Below are positions 1 through 5,279 of a stretch of 7,627 nucleotides of DNA, piece by piece. Within the stretch, counting starts at the first letter, position 1; each line of letters opens with the position of its first letter. The notes below the pieces were generated by a model. That model saw only the letters and a list, made by a program, of their open reading frames with translations, made no database searches and was not told where the DNA came from. The translations under genes were made by a program, and so were the position numbers. Origin of the DNA: Candidatus Izemoplasma sp. (GTDB lineage: Bacteria; Bacillota_I; Bacilli_A; Izemoplasmatales; Izemoplasmataceae); the NCBI GenBank assembly GCA_029939615.1, contig JAOZSP010000071.1:1-7627 (forward strand). The letters are read 5' to 3'.

Positions 1-446
1 CTCCTGAAGAACATGTTGATTTTCAATGTGTAATTCAAAACTGGGTAGATTCATCAATTTCAAAAACAGTAAATGCCCCAAAAGGCTACAGTGTTGAAGA
101 AGTTGAGCAAGTATACATGAGATTATACAAGGGTGGAGCAAAAGGTGGAACTGTTTATGTTGATGGTTCTAGAGACTCTCAAGTTCTTACTTTATCTAAA
201 GGTGAAGATGAAAAAATATCTTCTCCAAAACAAGTGGATATCGCTGAACTAGGGGTAGAATTAGACGAAGAGAAAAAGGAACCAAAAGAAGTAAAAACAA
301 TTGGTTTAAGAAATGATAGACAAGATAGAAATATCGGAATAGAACCTGGTGATATATGCCCAATATGTTTAGAAGGAACAGTTGAAAATATTGGTGGTTG
401 TCATACTTGTACAAACTGTAATGCTCAATTAAAATGTGGATTATAA
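1..446 (+). CDS. nrdJ: Adenosylcobalamin-dependent (class II) ribonucleotide reductase, C-terminal part
   Basis: This is a partial gene: the 5' end lies outside the window and the first whole codon is at base 3. The 147 visible residues are the C-terminus of a B12-dependent class II ribonucleotide reductase, which makes deoxyribonucleotides from ribonucleotides without needing oxygen. The segment starts with the end of the catalytic barrel (HVDFQCVIQNWVDSSISKT, then NAPKGYSVEEV and a YKGGAKGGTVYVDGSR stretch typical of NrdJ). It continues through a charged linker of about 50 residues (SKGEDEKISS to KEPKEVKTIG). It ends in a cysteine-rich tail with CPIC, GGCHTCTNC and a final KCGL. In the family this tail carries the cysteines that re-reduce the active site and a zinc-ribbon-like fold. 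An ATG at 117 lies inside the gene and is not a start. Family assignment is firm; the N-terminal active site cannot be checked here. Confidence 0.93.
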   Translation, partial: PEEHVDFQCVIQNWVDSSISKTVNAPKGYSVEEVEQVYMRLYKGGAKGGTVYVDGSRDSQVLTLSKGEDEKISSPKQVDIAELGVELDEEKKEPKEVKTIGLRNDRQDRNIGIEPGDICPICLEGTVENIGGCHTCTNCNAQLKCGL

Positions 447-450
447 AATT

Positions 451-476
451 AAAAGGCACAGATTTGTGCCTTTTTC
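451..476 (+). terminator. Intrinsic terminator of nrdJ
   Basis: A perfect 10-bp stem (AAAAGGCACA at 451-460 with TGTGCCTTTT at 465-474) encloses a GATT loop and runs into a T-rich tail (471-475). It begins 4 nt after the nrdJ stop codon. It probably separates nrdJ from hflX. Confidence 0.9.
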
Positions 477-478
477 TG

Positions 479-484
479 TATAAT
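479..484 (+). promoter_or_regulatory. Probable -10 box for hflX
   Basis: TATAAT is a perfect -10 hexamer just after the nrdJ terminator and 32 nt before the nominal hflX start. No good -35 hexamer is visible 16-18 nt upstream, because that position falls inside the terminator stem. A start near 491 would give a leader of about 20-30 nt that contains the A11 tract. The promoter is plausible but rests on one element only. Confidence 0.45.
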
Positions 485-505
485 ATAGTTGAGTTCAAAA
501 AAAAA

Positions 506-515
506 AAGAGGTGAT
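506..515 (+). promoter_or_regulatory. Strong Shine-Dalgarno that overlaps the nominal GTG start of hflX
   Basis: AAGAGGTGAT matches the anti-Shine-Dalgarno of 16S rRNA over GAGGTGAT. The nominal GTG start (511-513) lies inside this match, so a ribosome docked here could not use that GTG. At the normal distance of 8 nt after GAGG lies ATA at 520, in frame, followed by TTA AAA GCA GTA. This site decides between start codons; see the hflX entry. Confidence 0.6.
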
Positions 516-1776
516 AACTATATTAAAAGCAGTACTAGTTGGCGCAGATTTATCAAATGATGGAATGATAAATTACTATATGAAGGAATTAGAGAATTTA
601 ACAAGAGCAAGTAACATTGAAGTAGTTTATACAGTTACTCAATCTATACACAAAATTACTTCAGCTTTCTATATTGGTTCAGGAAAAGTTGAGGAAATCA
701 AACAGTTTGTCATTAATTTAGATGCAGATATAGTTATTTTCAATAATGAGTTATCTGGTTCACAAATTCGTAACTTAGAGAATCTAATTGATTGTAGAGT
801 TATTGATAGAACCCTATTAATCCTTGATATCTTTGCCACTCGAGCTAAAACAAAAGAAGCAATGTTACAAGTTGAAATAGCACAGTTAGACTATATGCTA
901 CCTAGATTAACTGGTCTAAGGACAAGTTTAAATAGACAACAAGGTGGTATTGGTTCCAGAGGTCCTGGTGAGAAAAAACTAGAGTTAGATCGTCGCCGAA
1001 TATTATCTGATAGAACAAGATTAAAACAAGAACTAGATGAAATTGTTAAATCAAGAAAAGTCCAGCGAAAGAATCGTAATAGATCTAACATTAAAAAAAT
1101 AGCAATTGTTGGATATACAAACGCCGGGAAATCCACACTACTAAACGCTTTTGTAAATATCTCTGAAGAGAACAAAAACAAAGAAGTATTTACTCATAAT
1201 ATGTTATTTGCAACTCTAGAAACAGCTACTAGACATATTCAATTAAATAGTAATAAAGAGTTTGTTGTTACTGATACAGTAGGTTTTGTATCTAATTTAC
1301 CCCATAATCTTATTGAATCATTTAAATCTACTCTTGAAGAGATAACTGAAGCAGATTTTTTAATTCATGTTGTTGATACAAGTAATAAATACTATGAAAA
1401 ACAAATTGAAGTAACACAAGAAACTCTAAAAGAAATAGGTGTTCCCGAAATACCTGTATTATACATTTATAACAAATATGATCTAATAGATTATGAAATA
1501 GAACCAAAAAACTTCCCATATATAATTGTAAGTTTACTTGACACCAAAGGGGTTTCCCAAGTGTTTAATTTTGTTGAGAAGGAAATATTTAAAGATTACG
1601 AGAAAGTTAAACTACTGATCCCATTTACAGAGGGAGATTTAGTCTCTTTCCTTAATCAAAATGCTAATATAATTAATCAAGACTATTCCAATGAAGGAAC
1701 AATATTAGAACTCGAATTATCACAACTTCAATTAGCTAAATATATCAACTATATAGTTAAAGAAGGGCCTAAATAG
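511..1776 (+). CDS. hflX: Ribosome-associated GTPase HflX
   Basis: HflX binds the large ribosomal subunit and ATP/GTP. In bacteria it is known to split or rescue stalled ribosomes, notably after heat or antibiotic stress. The 421-residue reading has the N-terminal HflX domain (about 1-180), with the signature GGIGSRGPGEKKLELDRRR at 145-163. The GTPase domain follows: P-loop GYTNAGKS (201-208), DTVGF (255-259) and NKYD (321-324). A short C-terminal domain ends the protein. Length is normal for the family. The GTG at 511 is nominal. It sits inside the Shine-Dalgarno, while ATA at 520 is correctly spaced and would give the family-like start MLKAVLVG, so true translation may begin at 520 with a rare start codon. 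The gene ends convergently with the dusB-type gene, sharing 8 bp and a terminator. Identity is firm; the start is uncertain. Confidence 0.95.
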   Translation: MITILKAVLVGADLSNDGMINYYMKELENLTRASNIEVVYTVTQSIHKITSAFYIGSGKVEEIKQFVINLDADIVIFNNELSGSQIRNLENLIDCRVIDRTLLILDIFATRAKTKEAMLQVEIAQLDYMLPRLTGLRTSLNRQQGGIGSRGPGEKKLELDRRRILSDRTRLKQELDEIVKSRKVQRKNRNRSNIKKIAIVGYTNAGKSTLLNAFVNISEENKNKEVFTHNMLFATLETATRHIQLNSNKEFVVTDTVGFVSNLPHNLIESFKSTLEEITEADFLIHVVDTSNKYYEKQIEVTQETLKEIGVPEIPVLYIYNKYDLIDYEIEPKNFPYIIVSLLDTKGVSQVFNFVEKEIFKDYEKVKLLIPFTEGDLVSFLNQNANIINQDYSNEGTILELELSQLQLAKYINYIVKEGPK

Positions 1777-1787
1777 GCCCTTCTTTT
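1759..1787. terminator. Bidirectional terminator inside the ends of both hflX and the dus gene
   Basis: A perfect 12-bp inverted repeat (1759-1770 and 1775-1786) encloses a 4-nt centre (AAAT). The right flank TTCTTTT and the left flank, read on the - strand as TTCTTTAA, give modest U-runs in both directions. The hflX stop (1774-1776) and the dus stop (1769-1771, read on -) both lie in the loop or at its edges, so the whole hairpin is coding. A single structure appears to end both converging transcripts. Confidence 0.8.
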
Positions 1788-2752
1788 AAGAATGTCGAAT
1801 ATTTATCCATTAGATTAATTAAGTTTTCCTTAGTGTTAATTTTTGATATTTCTCTTTTTACAAAGGTCGCTCCTCTCATTCCTTTAACATACCACGAAGC
1901 ATGTGTTCTCATTTCTAGAAGAGCTATTTTTTCACCTTTGAGCTCAATTAAGCGCTCCATGTGATTTAATATTCTACTAAGTTTATCTTCATCACTAATA
2001 ACTTTTTGATATTTACCTGTTTCTAAATATTCTACTGTTTGTGATGTCAACCAAGGGTTTCCTAAAACACCTCTCCCTATCATAATTGCATCACAACCTG
2101 TTTCATTTAGCATTCTTTTTGCATCTTCTGGTGTATGGATATCACCATTCCCAATAACGGGAATATTAACAGCATCTTTAACCTGTTTAATATAACTCCA
2201 ATTAGCTTTTCCAGAGTACATTTGACTTCTAGTTCTTCCGTGAATAGCGATTGCTTTCGCCCCCGCTTTTTCGCATAATTGAGCGATTTCCACAGCGTAG
2301 ATAGTGCTATTATCCCACCCAGTTCTCATTTTTATAGTTACTGGTTTAGAAACACTTTTCACAACTTCTTGTACAATGTCATATATTTTCATAGGATCTA
2401 ATAATAGCTTAGCTCCAGCATCATTTTTAACTATTTTATTAACCGGACATCCAAAATTAATGTCAATTATATCACAATCAGATTCTTGATCAATTATTTT
2501 GGCTCCTTCAACAATGCTCTCTTTATCAGCTCCAAAAACTTGCATAGTTAAGGGTCTTTCCTCTGGCACAACCTTAATCATTCTCATAGTTTTCTCATTA
2601 CGATAAAGAAGTGCTCTATCACTTACCATTTCCGCGTAAATAAGCCCTGCACCAAATTCCTTCATTATTGTACGAAAAGCAATATTAGAGACACCTGCCA
2701 TTGGTGCTATTACAACTTGATTCTTTATTACTATATTTGCAATTTTAAACAT
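1769..2752 (-). CDS. dusB: tRNA-dihydrouridine synthase, DusB type
   Basis: This is an FMN-dependent enzyme that reduces specific uridines in the tRNA D-loop to dihydrouridine with NAD(P)H. The protein has 327 residues, close to the usual 320-335. The TIM-barrel start VVIAPMAGVSNIAFR is at 13-27. The catalytic cysteine lies in INFGCPVNKI (C102). FMN and substrate residues are in TIKMRTGW (139-146), HGRTR (171-175), GNGDI (201-205) and MIGRG (224-228). The helical C-terminal domain follows. I chose ATG at 2752 because it gives the family start MFKIANIVIKNQVVIAPMAG and follows AAAGGTGA by 6 nt. A longer reading from 2809 would add 19 residues that are not family-like and overlap the promoter. 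The gene is monocistronic and convergent with hflX. The DusB subfamily is inferred from overall resemblance. Confidence 0.92.
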   Translation of the reverse strand: MFKIANIVIKNQVVIAPMAGVSNIAFRTIMKEFGAGLIYAEMVSDRALLYRNEKTMRMIKVVPEERPLTMQVFGADKESIVEGAKIIDQESDCDIIDINFGCPVNKIVKNDAGAKLLLDPMKIYDIVQEVVKSVSKPVTIKMRTGWDNSTIYAVEIAQLCEKAGAKAIAIHGRTRSQMYSGKANWSYIKQVKDAVNIPVIGNGDIHTPEDAKRMLNETGCDAIMIGRGVLGNPWLTSQTVEYLETGKYQKVISDEDKLSRILNHMERLIELKGEKIALLEMRTHASWYVKGMRGATFVKREISKINTKENLINLMDKYSTFLKEGPI

Positions 2753-2780
2753 ATTTTTCACCTTTTCTTTAGCAATATCT

Positions 2781-2809
2781 ATTTTACACAAACAGAAAAG
2801 CAAATGCAA
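2781..2809 (-). promoter_or_regulatory. Probable promoter of the dus gene
   Basis: On the - strand TTGCAT (2809-2804) and TAAAAT (2786-2781) are separated by 17 nt, matching three of six and five of six consensus bases. A start near 2774 would leave a leader of about 22 nt with the Shine-Dalgarno AAAGGTGA at 2765-2758. It lies back-to-back with the hslO promoter. Confidence 0.5.
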
Positions 2810-2839
2810 ATACGAAATACTTTTATTTTTGAGAATTAA

Positions 2840-2848
2840 TGTTATAAT
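2840..2848 (+). promoter_or_regulatory. Extended -10 promoter of hslO
   Basis: TGTTATAAT is a perfect extended -10 element (TGn plus TATAAT). There is no good -35 at 16-18 nt upstream, which is usual for extended -10 promoters. Transcription would start about 7 nt downstream, near 2855. That is where the Shine-Dalgarno GGTGAT (2855-2860) begins, so the leader would be only about 10 nt. Confidence 0.6.
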
Positions 2849-2864
2849 AATTTTGGTGATTTAT

Positions 2865-3743
2865 ATGAAAGATTATTTAGTAAAAGCTTTTGCTTATGAT
2901 GAGACAGTAAGAATTTACGCAGCAAGTACAACAAATCTTGTTGGGCAAGCTCAGAAAATACATGATTTATGGCCTACTAGTGCAGCTGCATTTGGTAGAT
3001 TATTATCAGCAACTGTAATTATGGGTGCAATGTATAAAGGTGATCAAGAACTTACTGTAAGAGTAGAGTCTGATGGTCCACTAGGTGGAATGGTTGCAAC
3101 AACAAATGCTTATGGAGAAGTAAGAGGATACGTTGGTAATCCACATGTCTTTTTACAATATAACAGTGGTAAATTGAATGTTGGGCAAGCAGTTGGAAAC
3201 GGCTTTATTCACGTAACAAAGGACTTAAATGTTAAAAACATGTTTACTTCAAGTTCTGAAATTCAAACTGGTGAAATCGGTGATGATTTTGCATATTATT
3301 TCACTGTTAGTGAGCAAATTCCTAGTGCGGTTGGTTTAGGTGTATTGGTAAACGATGATAATACTATTTTAGCAAGTGGAGGATTCATTTTACAGGTTAT
3401 GCCTGGTTGTAAACCTGAGTCTCTAAATAAAATAGAAAACATATTGAAGAATATTGCTCCTGTAAGTGAGATGATAAGCAATAATTATTCTCCTGAACAG
3501 ATTATTTCTGAATTATCAGGGAATTCATATAAAATATTAGAACATCTTGAAATAAATTATAAATGCAACTGCAAAAGAGAAAAATTTGAAAAAGGACTTA
3601 TCTCTTTAGGAGAAAAAGAACTCAAAACATTAGTTAATGAAGAAGAAGATGTTGAAACCGTTTGTCAGTTTTGCAATACTAAATATATATTTACAACTAC
3701 TGATCTTGTAAAGTTAATAGAAGAATCCAAAAAAAAGAGTTGA
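2865..3743 (+). CDS. hslO: Redox-regulated chaperone Hsp33
   Basis: Hsp33 is a cytoplasmic holdase that is inactive when reduced. Under oxidative stress it becomes active: disulfides form and zinc is released. The 292-residue protein shows the N-terminal domain with VRIYAASTTNLVGQAQ, LWPTSAAAFGRLLSATVIMG (36-54) and the DGPLGG motif (70-75). The family's VMPGC motif is at 178-182. The C-terminal zinc switch has CNC (C234, C236) and CQFC (C267, C270), so all four ligand cysteines are present. I chose ATG at 2865 because GGTGAT lies 6 nt upstream and MKDYLVKAFAYDETVRIYA is the usual start. A TTG-initiated extension from 2829 would cover the promoter. The gene stands alone, divergent from the dus gene. 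Its stop codon lies within the terminator stem. Confidence 0.96.
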   Translation: MKDYLVKAFAYDETVRIYAASTTNLVGQAQKIHDLWPTSAAAFGRLLSATVIMGAMYKGDQELTVRVESDGPLGGMVATTNAYGEVRGYVGNPHVFLQYNSGKLNVGQAVGNGFIHVTKDLNVKNMFTSSSEIQTGEIGDDFAYYFTVSEQIPSAVGLGVLVNDDNTILASGGFILQVMPGCKPESLNKIENILKNIAPVSEMISNNYSPEQIISELSGNSYKILEHLEINYKCNCKREKFEKGLISLGEKELKTLVNEEEDVETVCQFCNTKYIFTTTDLVKLIEESKKKS

Positions 3744-3764
3744 TACCTAATCAACTCTTTTTTA
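3729..3764. terminator. Bidirectional terminator between hslO and glnA
   Basis: A 14-bp inverted repeat (3731-3744 and 3750-3763) with loop ACCTA has GAGTTGAT/ATCAACTC as its core. An A-run precedes it (3729-3736) and a T-run follows (3757-3763), so U-runs form on both strands. The hslO stop TGA (3741-3743) lies inside the stem. On the - strand it ends the glnA transcript about 40 nt after the glnA stop. Confidence 0.9.
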
Positions 3765-3803
3765 TTTTCATTTTATCTTAACAAAAGGATTTCCCAGTGT
3801 TAA

Positions 3804-5144
3804 TCACATAATATTTAAATATTTTTTAATTTCCCATTCAGTTACGTTAGTTCTAAAGTCATCCCACTCTTGATGTTTAGCCTCAATAAATTTTTCAATA
3901 ACATGATTTCCTAAAGCTTCTTGAATAACTGCATTCCGTTTTAGAGCTTTAAGGGCGTCCTTTAGATTTTCAGGTAAGTTCTCTATTCCCATAATTTCTC
4001 TTTCATCTCTTGATAATTCATATAAATTTATATAAACTCTATCTTTACATTCTAATTTCTTTTCTATTCCATTAAGTCCACTTGCCAAGATTGCTGACAT
4101 AGCTAAATACGGATTAGTTGAGGGATCTACGCTTCGTATTTCTGCTCTTGTGGCATTTCCTCTTTTTGCAGGAATCCTTATCATTGCACTTCTGTTTGCG
4201 TCACTCCATGATACATAACAAGGAGCTTCATAACCTGGAACTAGTCTTTTATATGAGTTTATTGTAGGATTTGTAATTGCAGTGAAAGCTCGAGCGTTTT
4301 CCATTATTCCTGCTATCCATTGTCTTGCAATATTACTTAGCTCAATTTCACCCTTAGGATCATAAAAAACATTGTTTCCTTCTTTATCACTTAAAGAACA
4401 ATTTGTGTGCATTCCTGATCCATTGATGTCGGATATAGGTTTTGGCATGAATGTTGCATGTAATCCATGTCTCTTTGCAACATTCTTCACTATTACTTTA
4501 AATATTTGTAATTGATCACAACACTCAATTACATTCTCATATTGAAAATTGATTTCATGTTGTCCTGGAGCTACTTCATGGTGAGATGCTTCCATATTAA
4601 ATCCAATTCTTTCTAATTCTAAAACAATATCTCTTCGACAATCCTCTGCACCATCTACTGGAGCTAAATCAAAGTATCCACCATTATCATTAAAGTCAAG
4701 GGTTGGTCTTCCGTCATCGTCAAGTTTAAACAAGAAAAATTCAGGTTCAAGACCGACATTAAAAGATCCAAATCCCATTTCTACCATTTTTAAAACATTT
4801 CTTTTTAATATTCCTCTTGGATCTCCAACAAAAGGTTCACCATTAGGTAAATATATATCACATATCAATAATGCAACTTTCCCATATGTTGTTTGTTCCC
4901 AAGAAGATATAAGCCATGAATCGTATTCTGGTCTCAAATACATATCTGCTTCTTGTATTCTAACAAAGCCATCAATTGATGATCCATCAAACATAATCTC
5001 GTTATCCAGTGCCTCTTCTAGTTTTCTTGCTGGAATTTCAACATTTTTAATAACCCCATGGATGTCTGTAAAACATAACCTTACATACTTTACATTTTCT
5101 TCTTTTGCATTCTTTAATATTGCTGCTTTTGTAAATTTTGCCAT
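3804..5144 (-). CDS. glnA: Glutamine synthetase type I (GSI-alpha)
   Basis: Glutamine synthetase makes glutamine from glutamate, ammonia and ATP as a dodecamer and is the main entry point of ammonia into metabolism. The 446 residues match the Bacillus/Clostridium GSI-alpha length (about 444). The beta-grasp domain has MFDGSSIDGFVR (51-62); the Arg at 62 corresponds to the residue used in AMP/glutamine feedback in Bacillus. The catalytic domain has EPEFFLF (133-139), HHEVAPGQHEINF (188-200), NGSGMH (241-246), NPTINSYKRLVPGYEAP (292-308) and RAEIRSVDPSTNPYLA (333-348). The 25-residue insertion and adenylylated tyrosine region of the GSI-beta type are absent, so control by adenylylation is unlikely. 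ATG at 5144 follows AAGGAGG by 8 nt; a longer reading to 5207 would translate the leader terminator. Expression is predicted to depend on the leader antiterminator and the ANTAR protein upstream. Confidence 0.97.
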   Translation of the reverse strand: MAKFTKAAILKNAKEENVKYVRLCFTDIHGVIKNVEIPARKLEEALDNEIMFDGSSIDGFVRIQEADMYLRPEYDSWLISSWEQTTYGKVALLICDIYLPNGEPFVGDPRGILKRNVLKMVEMGFGSFNVGLEPEFFLFKLDDDGRPTLDFNDNGGYFDLAPVDGAEDCRRDIVLELERIGFNMEASHHEVAPGQHEINFQYENVIECCDQLQIFKVIVKNVAKRHGLHATFMPKPISDINGSGMHTNCSLSDKEGNNVFYDPKGEIELSNIARQWIAGIMENARAFTAITNPTINSYKRLVPGYEAPCYVSWSDANRSAMIRIPAKRGNATRAEIRSVDPSTNPYLAMSAILASGLNGIEKKLECKDRVYINLYELSRDEREIMGIENLPENLKDALKALKRNAVIQEALGNHVIEKFIEAKHQEWDDFRTNVTEWEIKKYLNIM

Positions 5145-5168
5145 TTGTTTTTCCTCCTTAGAATATAT

Positions 5169-5208
5169 AAAAATGGTGTCAAAAAGCTTTGTCAGCTTTG
5201 ACACCATT
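5169..5208 (-). terminator. Leader (attenuator) terminator upstream of glnA
   Basis: On the - strand AATGGTGTC (5208-5200) pairs with GACACCATT (5180-5172). Inside, AAAGCT (5199-5194) pairs with AGCTTT (5188-5183), leaving a 2-nt TT bulge and a GACAA loop. A run of five T (5173-5169) follows. The hairpin lies between the glnA promoter and its ribosome binding site, about 25 nt before the ATG. It is therefore a conditional stop rather than a gene-end terminator. Confidence 0.88.
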
Positions 5209-5241
5209 AAGTTATTGTTGTTTTATGAGACGCCCTTGTCT
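5190..5241 (-). promoter_or_regulatory. Tandem hexaloop ANTAR-target RNA element in the glnA leader
   Basis: Read on the - strand there are two 4-bp stems with six-base loops. P1 (5241-5228) is AGAC-AAGGGC-GTCT. P2 (5203-5190) is TGTC-AAAGCT-GACA. Both loops have A at position 1 and G at position 4, the known signature of the paired hairpins bound by ANTAR antiterminators such as EutV. A 24-nt linker separates them. P2 uses bases 5203-5194 that also form the 5' arm of the terminator, so P2 and the terminator exclude each other. P1 starts only a few bases after the predicted transcription start. Binding by the ANTAR protein encoded upstream would hold P2 and let transcription into glnA. The pairing is seen directly; binding is inferred. 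Confidence 0.82.
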
Positions 5242-5250
5242 ACTTAATCA

Positions 5251-5279
5251 ATTATAAATAAGGCGACATTAAATGTCAA
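5251..5279 (-). promoter_or_regulatory. Consensus promoter of glnA
   Basis: TTGACA (5279-5274) and TATAAT (5256-5251) are both perfect hexamers with a 17-nt spacer. The predicted start is near 5244, just before P1 of the leader element. The -35 lies in the last codons of the ANTAR gene and is overlapped by a 13-bp palindrome (5265-5277). So strong a promoter fits control after initiation, by attenuation. Confidence 0.88.
5265..5277. repeat. 13-bp palindrome over the glnA -35 box
   Basis: GACATT and AATGTC form a perfect inverted repeat around a single central T. It covers four bases of the -35 hexamer and the stop codon of the ANTAR gene. It could be an operator, but it does not fit the GlnR/TnrA consensus (TGTNA-N7-TNACA). 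Chance symmetry is possible in such AT-rich DNA. Confidence 0.5.

Noticed and set aside
196..498. Antisense open frames over nrdJ, hflX (891-1181, 1328-1519) and other genes
   Set aside because: Their products are low-complexity hydrophobic sequences of the kind produced opposite AT-rich coding DNA, they have no convincing ribosome binding sites, and they lie fully within well-identified genes.
2753..2864. Longer N-termini of the dus gene (from 2809) and hslO (from 2829)
   Set aside because: The added residues are not family-like, the extensions cover promoter elements, and the internal ATG of each gene has a well-spaced Shine-Dalgarno.
3741..3806. UGA read as tryptophan (mollicute code)
   Set aside because: hslO and glnA both end naturally at TGA with full family length and a terminator just beyond, and tryptophans within genes use TGG.
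5145..5207. Longer glnA reading frame starting at 5207
   Set aside because: It would translate through the leader terminator and the Shine-Dalgarno. The ATG at 5144 has AAGGAGG at the right distance and gives the family's usual N-terminus and length.
5150..5260. GlnR/TnrA operator (TGTNA-N7-TNACA) upstream of glnA
   Set aside because: The TGTCA and TGACA words in the leader are spaced 4 or 17 nt apart, not 7, and they are explained by the P2 stem and the terminator arms. The promoter palindrome also does not fit the consensus.
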